64,000 nt of DNA from an uncultured Clostridia bacterium (GCA_947366895.1 CANBBP010000002.1:1-64000), one strand, 5' to 3'. Counted from the first letter of the stretch, positions 37,137-48,780 are shown. Notes: generated from the sequence alone by a model not told the origin. Made by a program: numbers and translations.

Positions 37137-38174
37137 ATGAACGAATATATAAAAAGTACAAAGAACTTAAGTGAAGCTGATATGGAAATTTCACTAAGAC
37201 CGAATAAATTAAAAGACTATGTTGGTCAGAATAAGGTAAAAGAGAGTTTAAACATTTTTATTGAAGCTGCAAAAAATAGAAAAGAACCTTTAGACCATGT
37301 TCTTTTATATGGTCCTCCTGGTTTAGGGAAAACTACACTTTCTCATATTGTTGCTATAGAGTTGGGCTCTCAGTTAAAAATTACAAGTGGACCTGCTATT
37401 GAACATGCTGCTGACCTTGCTGCTATTTTAACAAATTTACAAAAGAATGATGTTTTATTTATTGATGAAATTCATAGATTAAATCACTCAGTAGAAGAAA
37501 TTCTTTATCCTGCAATGGAAGATTTTTCATTAGACTTTATTGTAGGTAAAGGTCCTAGTGCTAGAAATATGAGATTAAAATTACAACCTTTTACTTTGAT
37601 AGGAGCAACTACTAAGGCTGGTAATATATCTTCGCCTTTAAGAGATAGATTTGGAATTATTCAAAGACTAGAAATGTATAATGTTGAAGATTTATCAAAG
37701 ATAATTTCTAGAAGTGCAAGTATTTTAAATGTAAATATTTTGCCTGAAGCTGTTGAAGAAATTGCTATGAGAAGTAGGGGAACCCCTAGAATTGCAAATA
37801 GATTATTAAAACGAGTAAGAGATTATGCAGATGTAAAAACTAATGGAGTAGTAGATTTATTGGCAAGTCGTGAAGCCTTAAAACTTATGGATATTGATGA
37901 TAAGGGGTTAGATTATACTGATAGAAAATTGCTTGAATGTATTATAAAAACTTTTGGTGGTGGCCCTGTGGGGTTAGAAACTCTTGCAACAGCTACAGGG
38001 GAGGAAGTAACTACTGTAGAAGATGTTTATGAACCATATCTTATAAGACTTGGTTTTATAACTAGAACTCCTAGAGGTAGAATAGCTTTACCAAGAGCAT
38101 ATGAACATTTAGGAGTAAAACTAGACGAAAAGAAAATTAATGAACTTAACAAAATGGATGAAAATAATGAATGA
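37137..38174 (+). CDS. ruvB: Holliday junction branch-migration helicase RuvB
   Basis: AAA+ motor driving branch migration. Walker [11 protein letters not shown], Walker [10 protein letters not shown], sensor 1 IGATTKAG, the arginine-finger region LRDRFGI and the C-terminal winged helix [11 protein letters not shown] are intact. The length is 345. The stop codon overlaps the start of queA by 8 bases. Confidence 0.96.
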   Translation: MNEYIKSTKNLSEADMEISLRPNKLKDYVGQNKVKESLNIFIEAAKNRKEPLDHVLLYGPPGLGKTTLSHIVAIELGSQLKITSGPAIEHAADLAAILTNLQKNDVLFIDEIHRLNHSVEEILYPAMEDFSLDFIVGKGPSARNMRLKLQPFTLIGATTKAGNISSPLRDRFGIIQRLEMYNVEDLSKIISRSASILNVNILPEAVEEIAMRSRGTPRIANRLLKRVRDYADVKTNGVVDLLASREALKLMDIDDKGLDYTDRKLLECIIKTFGGGPVGLETLATATGEEVTTVEDVYEPYLIRLGFITRTPRGRIALPRAYEHLGVKLDEKKINELNKMDENNE

Positions 38175-39207
38175 TATTGATTTCACTAAAAAAAGCACAT
38201 ATTTTTATAATTTACCAGAGGAACTTATTGCTCAATGTCCAGTAGAGCCTCGAGATAGTTCAAAACTTCTTGCATACAATTTAGATACAAAAGAAATTGA
38301 GCATAAACATTTTTATGATATTTTAGATTATTTAAAAAAGGGCGATGTTTTGGTTCTTAATAATACAAGGGTAATTCCTTGTAGACTTTTAGGAACAAAA
38401 GAAAGTACTGGAGCAAAAGTTGAAATCTTTTTAATTAGACGTCTAAATAATACAGTATGGTCTTGTCTTGCTAAACCTGCTAAAAGATTAAAAGAGGGAA
38501 GCATAGTTAAGTTTAATGATGAACTTAGTTGTAAAATTTTAGAAGATAATGACATAGGTGGCAAAAATGTTGAGTTTATTTTTTCAGGTTCTTTTGAGGC
38601 AGTTTTAGATAAGGTAGGAGTAATGCCTCTACCTCCATATATAAAGAAAAAATTAGAAAATGGGGAAAGATACCAAACAGTATATAGCAAGTTTTCAGGG
38701 TCAACTGCCGCACCAACAGCAGGACTTCATTTTACAAATGAATTGCTAGAAAAAATAAAACAAAAAGGTGTTGAAATTTGTTTTGTACTACTTCATGTAG
38801 GATTAGGTACATTTAGACCAGTAAAGACTGAAAGTATTTTAGACCATGATATGCATAGAGAATATTATGAAGTCAGTCAAGAAGTAGCAGACACAATTAA
38901 TAAAGCAAAAAGTGAAAATAGAAGAATAATAGCTGTAGGCACAACAAGTGTTAGGACTTTAGAAAGTGCTGCAGAAAATGGAAAAGTAATAGCTGGTAAA
39001 AATTCTACTAAATTATTTTGTTATCCTCCGTATAGATTTAAAATTGTGGATTGTTTAATTACAAACTTTCATTTGCCTGAAAGTACACTTATAATGTTGG
39101 TATCAGCCTTTGCGGGATATAATGATACTATGAATGTATATAAAACAGCAGTTGAAAAAAAATATAGATTTTTTAGTTTTGGAGATGCTTGCTTTTTTTA
39201 TAAATAA
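38167..39207 (+). CDS. queA: S-adenosylmethionine:tRNA ribosyltransferase-isomerase
   Basis: Builds epoxyqueuosine on tRNA by transferring ribose from SAM to preQ1. Recognised by [21 protein letters not shown] at the N-terminus, [28 protein letters not shown] and the C-terminal [16 protein letters not shown] take the ATG at 38167, which overlaps the ruvB end by 8 bases and gives the family's normal N-terminus. An upstream in-frame ATG at 38140 would add nine residues inside ruvB. Its partner tgt lies at 46238 beyond the polyamine operon. Confidence 0.94.
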   Translation: MNDIDFTKKSTYFYNLPEELIAQCPVEPRDSSKLLAYNLDTKEIEHKHFYDILDYLKKGDVLVLNNTRVIPCRLLGTKESTGAKVEIFLIRRLNNTVWSCLAKPAKRLKEGSIVKFNDELSCKILEDNDIGGKNVEFIFSGSFEAVLDKVGVMPLPPYIKKKLENGERYQTVYSKFSGSTAAPTAGLHFTNELLEKIKQKGVEICFVLLHVGLGTFRPVKTESILDHDMHREYYEVSQEVADTINKAKSENRRIIAVGTTSVRTLESAAENGKVIAGKNSTKLFCYPPYRFKIVDCLITNFHLPESTLIMLVSAFAGYNDTMNVYKTAVEKKYRFFSFGDACFFYK

Positions 39208-39262
39208 TAATTATTAATTTATTAATAAATATAATTAAACTAAATCTAGTTTATTTGAAAAT

Positions 39263-39306
39263 AAAAAAAAGATACTTGAATTTAATTTCAAGTATCTTTT
39301 TTAAAA
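39263..39306. terminator. Strong bidirectional terminator after queA
   Basis: Stem AAAAAGATACTTGAA / TTCAAGTATCTTTTT with a TTTAA loop, flanked by A and T runs. It separates queA from the convergent SIMPL gene. Confidence 0.9.
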
Positions 39307-39427
39307 TTAATTAGAAATATATTTTTTATATTTTTAAATTAATTAACTATTTTTATAATAATGAAAATATAATTATTTAAAAGTTAAAGTTTTACTGAAA
39401 ACATATGTTTTAGTAGAATTCCTTTAT

Positions 39428-40078
39428 CTATGCCTTTGTATTAAAAATACAATGTATAGTTTTTTCCACATAAATATCAGTTGGAACAAATGTAACCTTG
39501 ATATCTTCTACTGCATTGTTCATCTTTGCCATAGCACGAGTTACTCCAAAGTTTGTATGAGATACCATGCTTTCTTGAAAAGGCTCAAAACTTACACTTA
39601 CGCATTCATCAATTTGTTTGCCTGCTGATTTGGCAATAATTTGTGCCTGAATTTCAGCATCCTTATAGGCAAGTGCCAAAATTTCTTCTTTTGCTTTATT
39701 TTCGTTTTTTAAACCAAAGTTTATTTCATAGTTTGGTGGAGTAGAAAATTTTGCTGTTTCTGCAACTAAATTTGCAATTAAATTTAAATCGTAATCTAAT
39801 TTTATAGAAATTGACTGAATAAACTTATAGCCAACATTTTCATATTTACGAAGTGTTTCGTTATACTCTTTATCTTGTTGAACTATCATATTTTTGGTTT
39901 GAATATCATCTTTTTTAATTTTTAATCCTATTAAAAAATCTACATATTTTCTAACACTTTGTAATCCGCATTCTATGGCATCATTTTGGTTTGGTTTACT
40001 TGCTGTAAATTCAAAATGTAAGTTCATTTGATTAGGTTTATAACTCTTATTTGCTTTTCCTTCAACCTTAATTTCCAT
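39428..40078 (-). CDS. SIMPL domain protein (DUF541)
   Basis: 216-residue member of the SIMPL family (interacting with mouse pelle-like kinase), whose bacterial function is unclear. It begins IKVEGKANKSYKPNQMNLHF, with FTA, then repeated alpha/beta units (VDFLIGLKIKKDDIQTKN, YKDAEIQAQIIAKSAGKQI). Unlike many periplasmic homologues it has no signal peptide, so it is probably cytoplasmic. AGGGAGA ribosome site. A promoter candidate lies at 40106-40134 on the minus strand. Confidence 0.83.
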   Translation of the reverse strand: MEIKVEGKANKSYKPNQMNLHFEFTASKPNQNDAIECGLQSVRKYVDFLIGLKIKKDDIQTKNMIVQQDKEYNETLRKYENVGYKFIQSISIKLDYDLNLIANLVAETAKFSTPPNYEINFGLKNENKAKEEILALAYKDAEIQAQIIAKSAGKQIDECVSVSFEPFQESMVSHTNFGVTRAMAKMNNAVEDIKVTFVPTDIYVEKTIHCIFNTKA

Positions 40079-40417
40079 GATAATCTCCCTTAATTATTAT
40101 TTTACTTAATATTGTGTAAGTATTTAAAAATCAAGTAATAAAGTATAGATATTATAAACTCTTCTTAACTATTTTACAAATATAATTAATGGCCATTTAT
40201 TTTTAGACAAGTGGATTTTTTAAGTCAAATATTATCTTAAATAATGATATTTTTATTGTTGTGTCTTTGTTAATTTTTATAAAAAATATTATTTTTATTT
40301 GATAATAAAAAAAAGAATATAAATACAAAGTAACTTGAATTTATATTCCTTTTTACCTTTTTCTATAATATTTAAAAGCTAATAGCTTAGTAGATGAAAC
40401 TAAATATTATTAAAAAT
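40079..40417 (-). other. Intergenic region between potD and the SIMPL gene
   Basis: Both flanking genes are on the minus strand. The region holds the potD terminator (40307-40356) and a SIMPL promoter candidate: TTGATT (40129-40134), 17 bases, TATTAA (40106-40111), read on the minus strand. Nothing else is recognised. Confidence 0.45.
40307..40356 (-). terminator. Terminator of the pot operon
   Basis: Stem AAAAAGAATATAAAT / ATTTATATTCCTTTTT with a loop of about 14 bases, about 60 bases beyond the potD stop on the minus strand. Confidence 0.75.
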
Positions 40418-41818
40418 TTAATTTGGTGTATATCTTCTTAAATTTGTCCACATCTTTAGTAGGTCATCATTTGCCTTTGTTCCTAGGTCACGCATTATGC
40501 CACATCTTTCTAGTGGACTTTTGATATAATAGTCACCAATTTCTATATCTTTATGAGGGAACATTAAACTTAAATAATTACTTTTAAAAGCATCACTGCA
40601 TTCATAAAATATTGTGTCATAATCTTCATCAGTAAGATCGGTTAAATCTTCAGGCATTAGATAATCATAATAATCTACAGTTGCTTGATAAACACTACTT
40701 GTGCAACCTGTATAATCCATACAATTAAAAGCAACTTCCGAATCAGTCATATAAAGCATAAATAGTTCAGCTGCACTTTTATTGCCAGCATATTTACTTA
40801 TGCAAAAACTATCAACCCAAACATTACTTCCTTCTTCTGGCACTAGATATCTAAAATTTTCATTATATACAGGTTCATCACCACTAAAGTCTGCCATAAT
40901 ATAGCCAGCATCACAAGACCAAAACATTCCATAGTACCCTTGGGAACCCTTGCTTGTTAACAAATCATCTTTGCCTTCATCACTTTCATAGTCATAAACA
41001 TATTTTTTTTGTTCAGTTAATGTTTTTCTTGCATATTCAATTTTTTCATCAAAATTGTCACCTAGAATAAAAATTTTATTAAGTAAAGTTTGATAATTAT
41101 CATTTGAAAAATCACTAAATGGAATACCTTCTTGATTTGTACTTGCTTCTTTAAGTTGTTCATAATAATAGTTGAATAGGGCTACTGTATAACTATCTCG
41201 TTCGCTATCTTTCATATATATTTTGCGTTCATTAACATCAAATAAGCTTTTCCAACTAGATTTTTGATTATCAGCATAATCAATTAATTCTTTATTATCT
41301 AAATCATCATTATAATAGTACATTATTCCCATAGTACCCCACATATAAGGGCAAGTATATTCAAACTCAGGGTCAAAGGAATTTTGAACGAGGTCTACAA
41401 AAGATTGGTTTTCGTTATTTTCACCAAGTATATTTTGTTTTATTTCAGCCATTATTTCACTATTTACTTTAACTAATAAACCCTCTTTTTTTAATCTCTC
41501 TACCATATAATCGCTAGGGCATATTATATCAAAGTCTTGTTTTTTAGTGGCAATCATTGTGTACATTGTTTCATTCGTATCAAATTCTTTTTTTACAACA
41601 GTTATATTTTTACCTGTTCTTTCTTTATACCAGTTTTCAAAGCCCTGTATTTCATCTTCAATAGAACCATGAATAATAGGGTCATCAATATATTCTCCTG
41701 GTACATAAATTCTTAAAATTTCATCTCGTGGGCTACAACCACCTAAAAATAGGCCACCTGAAAAGATTATTAAAAGAGTTAAAAAAGAAACTACAAATTT
41801 TTTGATAAGTTTGTTCAT
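40418..41818 (-). CDS. potD: Spermidine/putrescine-binding lipoprotein
   Basis: Substrate-binding protein of a polyamine ABC importer. The N-terminus is a lipoprotein signal: basic start, hydrophobic core, lipobox LGGC with Cys28. Mature domain features include LRIYVPGEYID-like opening, KKEFDTNETMYTMIATKKQDFD, CPSDYMVERL and MWGTMGIMYYYN, typical of PotD. At 466 residues it is about 100 longer than E. coli PotD, with an extra acidic middle part (about 225-300, Lys/Glu/Asp-rich). It is the last gene of the operon. Confidence 0.9.
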   Translation of the reverse strand: MNKLIKKFVVSFLTLLIIFSGGLFLGGCSPRDEILRIYVPGEYIDDPIIHGSIEDEIQGFENWYKERTGKNITVVKKEFDTNETMYTMIATKKQDFDIICPSDYMVERLKKEGLLVKVNSEIMAEIKQNILGENNENQSFVDLVQNSFDPEFEYTCPYMWGTMGIMYYYNDDLDNKELIDYADNQKSSWKSLFDVNERKIYMKDSERDSYTVALFNYYYEQLKEASTNQEGIPFSDFSNDNYQTLLNKIFILGDNFDEKIEYARKTLTEQKKYVYDYESDEGKDDLLTSKGSQGYYGMFWSCDAGYIMADFSGDEPVYNENFRYLVPEEGSNVWVDSFCISKYAGNKSAAELFMLYMTDSEVAFNCMDYTGCTSSVYQATVDYYDYLMPEDLTDLTDEDYDTIFYECSDAFKSNYLSLMFPHKDIEIGDYYIKSPLERCGIMRDLGTKANDDLLKMWTNLRRYTPN

Positions 41819-41924
41819 TTATTTTTTTCCTTTATATTTTAGTGTTAAATATTATTTTAAGTTTAATTGATTTTTATAAAATTTTTAAATATGTTTAATA
41901 AAAGTATCAATATATTTTTTAAAT

Positions 41925-42788
41925 TTAAAATAATGTTTTTTGTTTTGATTTTCTATTTTGTACTAAATTTATTGTAATTAAAATTATAAAAGCTACAACA
42001 AGTATTAAAGTAGATAAGGCTCTTAAAACAGGCATAACACCTTTAAATTTTAATTTGTTATATAAGTATTGTGGAATTGTATCAACAGAAGAACTAACAA
42101 AAGTGGAAATAGTAAAATCATCAAGGCTTATTGTAAAAGCAAGGGCAAATCCAGATAAAATTGCTGGCATAAGTTGGGGTATCATAACTTTACATAATGT
42201 TTTAAATGGGGTAGCACCTAAGTCTAATCCTGCTTCATAAACATTAGGGTCTAATTGACTTAATTTAGGCAAGACAGACATAATAACATATGGTGTACAA
42301 ATAACTGTATGGGCGAGAATTAAAGTTGCATAGCCATCAGGTATAAATCTAATTAAAATAAAGAACATCATAAAAGCAGCAGCTGTTACTATATCTGCAT
42401 TAACCATAGTAATTTGTGTTATACCATCTATTAGCCTTCTACCTGTTTTTTTCATGCTATAGATACCTATTGCTGTTATAACTCCTATAATTCCTGCAAG
42501 AAGAGAAGCTACAAATCCTACAATTAAAGTATTAAGTAAGGCTGTCATAATTTCTGCATCTTGAAACATTTGAGTATATAATTCAAAACTAAAACCACTC
42601 CATGAACCTATAGTTTTAGAAGGTGTGAAAGAGTATACAATTAATAGTAAGGTTGGTAAATATACAATTAGTGCCATAAGAGAAATAAAGGTAATAGATA
42701 TTATTTTGTTAATATTTGTTTTGTTTCTCTTTGATTGTTTTTGCATTATTTTTTCATTGTTTATTGTTTGAGATAAAGTATTTTTCAT
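41925..42788 (-). CDS. potC: Polyamine ABC transporter permease PotC
   Basis: Inner-membrane permease with six predicted helices (first about residues 27-51). The EAA loop is visible as EAGLDLGATPFKTLCKVMIPQLMP; ISLDDFTISTF is characteristic of PotC. The start overlaps the potB stop by ATGA, so the two are translationally coupled. AGAGGTG serves as ribosome site. The 29-residue N-terminal tail is basic and hydrophilic. Confidence 0.93.
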   Translation of the reverse strand: MKNTLSQTINNEKIMQKQSKRNKTNINKIISITFISLMALIVYLPTLLLIVYSFTPSKTIGSWSGFSFELYTQMFQDAEIMTALLNTLIVGFVASLLAGIIGVITAIGIYSMKKTGRRLIDGITQITMVNADIVTAAAFMMFFILIRFIPDGYATLILAHTVICTPYVIMSVLPKLSQLDPNVYEAGLDLGATPFKTLCKVMIPQLMPAILSGFALAFTISLDDFTISTFVSSSVDTIPQYLYNKLKFKGVMPVLRALSTLILVVAFIILITINLVQNRKSKQKTLF

Positions 42789-43624
42789 AATGTTTCACCT
42801 CTACTTTTAAGTGATTTACTGCGAGGGTCAACAATTTTATTAAGTGCTGATGATATAGCAACAGAAATTAATATAAGTACAAGCATAATAAAAGCAAATG
42901 CAGAACCTATATTATATAAGCCTTTTTGGAACCAGAAATAAATTTCATTTCCAAATAGCCAGTATTGGCTACTGCCTAAAATATCGTTGATTGCAAAAGT
43001 TGATACTGCAGGCATAAAAACCATTAAAACACCGCTAACTATACCAGGAATTGAGAGAGGTAGTTTAACTTTCATGAATGTTTTGTAAGGATTTGCACCC
43101 AAATCGGTGCTTGCTTCAAAATAACTATTATTCATTTGACTAAGTATGGTGTAAATAGGAAGTAGCATGAAAGGGAAAAAATCGTAAACCATACCTATTA
43201 ATGATAAAAAGAATCCTCTATCTATTAAAAGAAAATCATTAAATAATAATTTTACTGAATATATTCTAAGAAGTGAGTTTATCCACATAGGAAGAACAAA
43301 TATCATAACTAGAATAAATCTTCTATTTGCATTTATTTTACAAAGGGCAATAGCAAGGGGATAGGCAAGTAGGAAACATATAAGGGTTGTTAAAAAGGCC
43401 ATTAAAAAAGAAATACCTAAAGTTATCCAAAGAGAGCCTTCACCAAACATACTAAAGTTATTAAGAGTAAATCCTCCAGTATACTTATCTGTAAAAGCAT
43501 AGTAAACTAAAATTAATAAAGGAACAATTACAAAAATAATTGAAATTATTGTATAAGGGAAGGCAAAGTGTGATTTTTTAAAATGATATGAATGTTTTGA
43601 TTTAGTCATCTTCTTTTGTTTCAT
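42785..43624 (-). CDS. potB: Polyamine ABC transporter permease PotB
   Basis: Companion permease of PotC with six predicted helices (first about 20-45, [21 protein letters not shown]). EAA loop: [21 protein letters not shown]. The gene overlaps the potA end by 23 bases if the ATG at 43624 is used. That ATG directly abuts GGAGG, so the ATG at 43609 (MTKSKH) is a possible alternative. The product forms the translocation pore with PotC, energised by PotA. Confidence 0.93.
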   Translation of the reverse strand: MKQKKMTKSKHSYHFKKSHFAFPYTIISIIFVIVPLLILVYYAFTDKYTGGFTLNNFSMFGEGSLWITLGISFLMAFLTTLICFLLAYPLAIALCKINANRRFILVMIFVLPMWINSLLRIYSVKLLFNDFLLIDRGFFLSLIGMVYDFFPFMLLPIYTILSQMNNSYFEASTDLGANPYKTFMKVKLPLSIPGIVSGVLMVFMPAVSTFAINDILGSSQYWLFGNEIYFWFQKGLYNIGSAFAFIMLVLILISVAISSALNKIVDPRSKSLKSRGETL

Positions 43625-45308
43625 CCTCCACTTCTTCTATTATTTTTTCTAATATAATTGCATTAGGTTTTATTTTAACACCAACTCTATCGTTCATATC
43701 CCATTCATCAGTTGTAACTACATAAAAATCTTCATCAGTATCGGTGTAAATTTGAACTTGATTATATTCACCTTTATATAAACTTTGTGTGACATTAGCC
43801 CCTATAACTCCATCATTTTCATCATCCATGAGTTCAATATCTCTAAAGCCAACTTTAACTTTAACCTCGTCACCTTTTTCAAATTCATTTTCTTTTGTTT
43901 CTACTTCCCATTCACCACCACAAAATTCTACAGTAGTTGGACTAGTCATTCTTCCTACAAACTCATTAATTGATCTAAGTTTTCTCATAACATGAATACC
44001 ATTTGGGGTAAATCCTAATTTTACCTTGGTATTTTGTTTTGCTTCAACTGTAGATTGAACAGTAAATTCATATCCTTGTGTTTCTATTTCCATTTGGAAG
44101 AAGGTACCTTTAAAACAAGAACTTATTACTTTGCCTTCTAACTGTCCTTTTGTGCTACCTTCAGGATAAACTTCTATATCTTCTGGGCGAATAACAATAT
44201 CTACTGGCTCGTTTTTATCAAAACCTTTATCAAGACATTCAAAAGTTGTGCCTAAGAATTTTAAAGTAAAATCTTTTACCATAGTTCCAGTTAAAATATT
44301 ACTTTGTCCTATAAAGTCGGCTACAAACGCATTAGCAGGTTCATCATAAATCTTTTTAGGTGTTCCTATTTGTTGAATTACTCCATCATTTAATACTACA
44401 ATTTCATCACTCATAGTTAGAGCTTCTTCTTGGTCATGGGTAACATAAACAAAAGTTATGCCTAAGTTTTTATGTATGTTCATAAGTTCAATTTGCATTT
44501 CCTTACGCATTTTAAGGTCTAATGCTCCTAGTGGTTCATCTAATAATAAAACTTTAGGTTCGCATACGATAGCTCTTGCTATTGCTACTCTTTGTTGTTG
44601 ACCTCCACTTAGAGTATTTATATTTCTATATCCATAACCTTCTAGATTAACCATTTTTAAAGCTTTTTTAACTTTTTCAAGTATGTAAGAATTTTTTAAT
44701 TTTCTTGCATAGTTTTTTACTTTAAAGAAGGAAAGTAATCCTTTTTGTTCTTGTTTATATTTTTCAATATCTTTTTTTAAATCTTCTGGTAATCCTTTTA
44801 ATTTTAAACCAAAAGCGATATTTTTAAATACGTTCAAGTGAGGGAAAAGTGCATATTTTTGAAAAACAGTATTTACAGGTCTTTTATAAGGTGGAATGTC
44901 TGTTACTTCTTGTTCTTCGATATAAATGGTTCCAGTTGTTGGAGTTTCAAAACCTGCAATCATTCTAAGTAAAGTTGTTTTTCCACAGCCACTAGCACCT
45001 AACAGGGTAACAAATTTTCCTCTTTTTATAGAAAGGGTTAAATCATCTATAACAGTTATACCATCAAAAACTTTGGTAACATTTTTAATTTTTATGATAC
45101 TATCAAGCTTTTTTGCCTTGTCTTTAACTTCTTCATTATTTTCAATATTTTCTTTTTGTGAAGTTATTATGTTATTTTTAGTATCAATATTATTTGTAGT
45201 TAAACTTTTAGATTTATTAAGGTTTTTATTTACTAAATTTTTATTTTCTTTTTTTGTTTTTTTATTTTCGCTTATTGCTTCTTCTTTAACTTTTGTTTTT
45301 TCTGCCAT
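43602..45308 (-). CDS. potA: Polyamine ABC transporter ATPase PotA, enlarged
   Basis: ATP-binding subunit: Walker [10 protein letters not shown] (104-112), Q-loop Gln150, signature LSGGQ (233-237), Walker B LLLDEP, and switch His in [12 protein letters not shown]. At 568 residues it is about 200 longer than E. coli PotA. There is a charged Lys/Asn/Glu-rich tail at 1-70, about 30 extra residues between Q-loop and signature (about 172-215), and a C-terminal region with two successive beta-rich TOBE-like segments (about 350-440 and 450-555). The nucleotide-binding residues are intact, so it should be active. It is 19 bases after the regulator gene. Confidence 0.93.
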   Translation of the reverse strand: MAEKTKVKEEAISENKKTKKENKNLVNKNLNKSKSLTTNNIDTKNNIITSQKENIENNEEVKDKAKKLDSIIKIKNVTKVFDGITVIDDLTLSIKRGKFVTLLGASGCGKTTLLRMIAGFETPTTGTIYIEEQEVTDIPPYKRPVNTVFQKYALFPHLNVFKNIAFGLKLKGLPEDLKKDIEKYKQEQKGLLSFFKVKNYARKLKNSYILEKVKKALKMVNLEGYGYRNINTLSGGQQQRVAIARAIVCEPKVLLLDEPLGALDLKMRKEMQIELMNIHKNLGITFVYVTHDQEEALTMSDEIVVLNDGVIQQIGTPKKIYDEPANAFVADFIGQSNILTGTMVKDFTLKFLGTTFECLDKGFDKNEPVDIVIRPEDIEVYPEGSTKGQLEGKVISSCFKGTFFQMEIETQGYEFTVQSTVEAKQNTKVKLGFTPNGIHVMRKLRSINEFVGRMTSPTTVEFCGGEWEVETKENEFEKGDEVKVKVGFRDIELMDDENDGVIGANVTQSLYKGEYNQVQIYTDTDEDFYVVTTDEWDMNDRVGVKIKPNAIILEKIIEEVEDETKEDD

Positions 45309-45327
45309 ATTGATATAATCCTTTTAT

Positions 45328-45858
45328 TTAAAAATTTGGTGGGCAAGATACCCATAATATTTTGCTATTTGTTTTTGCTATATTTTTTATGTAATGAGGT
45401 TTATTTGCTAGAAAATAAAAAGTTTCTCCTTCACTTACTTCAAAACTTTTTTTACCTATAGTAAGTATAATTTTTCCGTTTAGCACCAAGCCAAATTCTT
45501 CGCCTTCGTGTGCTAAGTCTTTTTCAGTTGCAGCTCCTACATTTAAATCTACTATTATAGGCTCCATACTATTTTTTTGCGATGTGGGCACTAACCATAA
45601 AATTTTATTATCATTATTAATTTTTTCTATATATTCCTCAGTTTTAAAAACTATTTGCTCATCATCTTCATTAAAGAAATCACTAAATGTAGTACCTAAT
45701 GCGTTCAGTAAATCTTTCAGTGTTTCTATTGATGGGCTTGTTAAATTGTTTTCCAGTTGACTTATGTATCCTTTTGTTAGTTCACATCTATTAGCAAGTT
45801 CTTCTTGAGTGAGGTTTTTTATAAGTCGCAAATCTTTAATTTTTAAACCAATATCCAT
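45328..45858 (-). CDS. XRE-family regulator with cupin domain
   Basis: N-terminal helix-turn-helix (about 4-58: IKDLRLIKNLTQEELANRC, then TKGYISQLEN) joined to a C-terminal cupin (about 100-170: HEGEEFGLVLNGKI, EGETFYFLANKPHYI). This architecture is found in PuuR-like regulators, often next to polyamine transport genes. It is the first gene of the pot operon. The operator-like inverted repeat just upstream suggests autoregulation, with the cupin probably sensing a polyamine or a derivative (inferred from context). Confidence 0.9.
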   Translation of the reverse strand: MDIGLKIKDLRLIKNLTQEELANRCELTKGYISQLENNLTSPSIETLKDLLNALGTTFSDFFNEDDEQIVFKTEEYIEKINNDNKILWLVPTSQKNSMEPIIVDLNVGAATEKDLAHEGEEFGLVLNGKIILTIGKKSFEVSEGETFYFLANKPHYIKNIAKTNSKILWVSCPPNF

Positions 45859-45883
45859 TGCATTTTCCTTTATAAAAATAAAA

Positions 45884-45928
45884 ATAAACCAAACCAGTAA
45901 GTTTATTTTAACTAAACTTTTGGTTTAT
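45884..45928 (-). promoter_or_regulatory. Nested inverted repeat, probable operator of the pot operon
   Basis: Outer arms ATAAACCAAA (45884-45893) and TTTGGTTTAT (45919-45928) are perfect; inner arms AGTTTA (45900-45905) and TAAACT (45913-45918) are nested symmetrically between them. The element covers about +12 to +57 of the predicted transcript, a typical roadblock position. Confidence 0.65.
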
Positions 45929-45946
45929 AATCTTTAAACTCAGTGC

Positions 45947-45975
45947 ATTATATATTATGAAGAAAGGTATGTCAA
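45947..45975 (-). promoter_or_regulatory. Consensus sigma-70-type promoter of the pot operon
   Basis: On the minus strand, TTGACA (45970-45975) and TATAAT (45947-45952) are separated by exactly 17 bases. Both hexamers match consensus fully, upstream of the XRE-cupin gene. Confidence 0.8.
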
Positions 45976-46216
45976 TATTTTTATTAAAATTTTTTTATTT
46001 TTTTTATAAAAATTTTTAAAAATTAAAATGTTTGGAAGTTTAATAATTTAATATAGTTTTTATTTGTAATTAAAAGATAATAAAAGACTTTATTTTGTTT
46101 TACAATTATGTTAATATTTTATTTGATTAAATATAGTTTTTATTTTGTTATATTTAATTTACTATATAAATTAATATATAAAATAATTAATAAGTTATCA
46201 TATTTATAAATCTTAA

Positions 46217-47353
<1,137 letters not shown>

Positions 47354-47361
47354 CTTTCTTA

Positions 47362-47401
47362 TTTGGTTATACAATATAATGTTGTATAACCAATTTTTTT
47401 T
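47362..47401 (+). terminator. Terminator of tgt
   Basis: Perfect 12-base stem TTGGTTATACAA / TTGTATAACCAA with a 7-base loop and seven Ts, 10 bases after the stop. Confidence 0.9.
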
Positions 47402-47573
47402 AGAATAAACCTTTAAATAAAACAAAATATTACAAAATAATAAATATTTTTACATTTTTAACCGGCTTTTCGTTTGCTAAATTAGTGATTATAAATTATA
47501 CTAAAAATAATTTAAATTACAAAATTTGTTAAAAAGTAATTAAAAATATAAATAAATAAAAGGATAGAAAGAT

Positions 47574-48086
47574 ATGTTAAATTTATTAGGAGTAGAAAAC
47601 AACTCAATTAGTTCTATAATACTAATGGTTGTTTTAGTTGTTTTGCTTGTTGCTTATATTATTTTTGGAATGCGTTCTAGAAAGAAAAATCAAGAAAAAG
47701 CAATGAAGATGTTAAATGATTTAAAAGCAGGAGATAAAGTTGTAACCAATGCTGGTATTTATGGTGAAATTGTAAGCATAAAAGAAACCAATATGGGTAA
47801 AGTTGTAACTATAAAAACTGGCGATGATGAAACAAAAAAAATTAGTTATATGACAATTAATGCTAGTGTTATTTTAGGTATTGATGAAAAGAAAGATTTA
47901 ATTTTAGATAAAGATGGCAATGTTATTGATGATGAAGAGAGCAAGGAAGAACTTAAAAAAGAAATTTTAAAAGAAGAAGCTAAAACAGAGTCAAAAAACA
48001 ACGAAGAAAAATCGGAAACAGTTTCTGAACCTGAAGAAGAAAATGAGATTATTAACAAAATAAAAAAGAAATCTTCAAAAAAGTAA
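47574..48086 (+). CDS. yajC: Preprotein translocase subunit YajC
   Basis: Small SecDF-associated membrane protein. A single helix at about 14-36 (SIILMVVLVVLLVAYIIFG), then RSRKKNQEKAMKMLNDLKAGDKVVTNAGIYGEIVSI, is diagnostic. The C-terminal 60 residues are a Glu/Lys-rich tail absent from short YajC proteins. SecF at 50299 ends in a comparable acidic tail. AAAAGGA ribosome site. Confidence 0.94.
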   Translation: MLNLLGVENNSISSIILMVVLVVLLVAYIIFGMRSRKKNQEKAMKMLNDLKAGDKVVTNAGIYGEIVSIKETNMGKVVTIKTGDDETKKISYMTINASVILGIDEKKDLILDKDGNVIDDEESKEELKKEILKEEAKTESKNNEEKSETVSEPEEENEIINKIKKKSSKK

Positions 48087-48111
48087 AATTATAATTTTAT
48101 TTAATTTATTT

Positions 48112-48142
48112 AAAACTAACTATTTTTTAGTTAGTTTTTTTT
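48112..48142 (+). terminator. Terminator of yajC
   Basis: Stem AAACTAACTA / TAGTTAGTTT, loop of five Ts, then a T-run. Confidence 0.85.
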
Positions 48143-48280
48143 AGTCATAAATAAAGTAAACCCTTCATAATTTTATTAGTAGTAGTTATTTTTGTTAAAA
48201 GGTATTTGATTTGCAAAAGTATTTTGTTATTTATCTTTTAATATAAAAAATAAAAAACACTTTTAAAAGCGAGTTGGTTT

Positions 48281-48673
48281 ATGGAAAACACAAAAAAAAT
48301 AGTTTTAAAAAATAATGTTTCACAAATAACAAGAGGTGTTTTAGTAAGTATTAGTATTTCTTTAATATCAATTTTGTTATTTGCTGTTCTATTGAGATTT
48401 ATTAATTTCCCTGATATTGTTATTAAAATAATTAATCAAATTATAAAAGTTTTAAGCATTTTATTTGGTGTTAAGGTTACTTTAAAAAGAGATAAAACTA
48501 AAGGTCTCTTAAAAGGTGTTCTTTTAGGTATAATTTACACCATAACATCTTATCTTGTGTTTTCAATTTTAATTGCAAGTTTTGGGTTTAGTATTAGTTT
48601 TTTATATGACTTAATATTTTCTTCAATAGTAGGGTTAATTTGTGGTGTTATTTTTGTTAATGTAAAAAGATAA
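48281..48673 (+). CDS. Small four-helix membrane protein, TIGR04086-like
   Basis: 130 residues with four predicted membrane helices (about 22-44, 55-67, 78-98, 105-126) and short loops, matching the Clostridial TIGR04086 membrane family (YrzE-like), which often lies beside yajC. ITRGVLVSISISL and the glycine-rich LKGVLLGIIYT support this. Function is unknown; the neighbourhood hints at membrane-protein biogenesis. AGCGAG is a modest ribosome site. Confidence 0.72.
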   Translation: MENTKKIVLKNNVSQITRGVLVSISISLISILLFAVLLRFINFPDIVIKIINQIIKVLSILFGVKVTLKRDKTKGLLKGVLLGIIYTITSYLVFSILIASFGFSISFLYDLIFSSIVGLICGVIFVNVKR

Positions 48674-48780
48674 AATTACAAATTTATATTTTTAATTATT
48701 TTAAATATTTTTATTTGTATAAATATTATTAAAATATTTAAAAAAATGCTAAATAAACATTTTTTAATATTAAAAATTTT

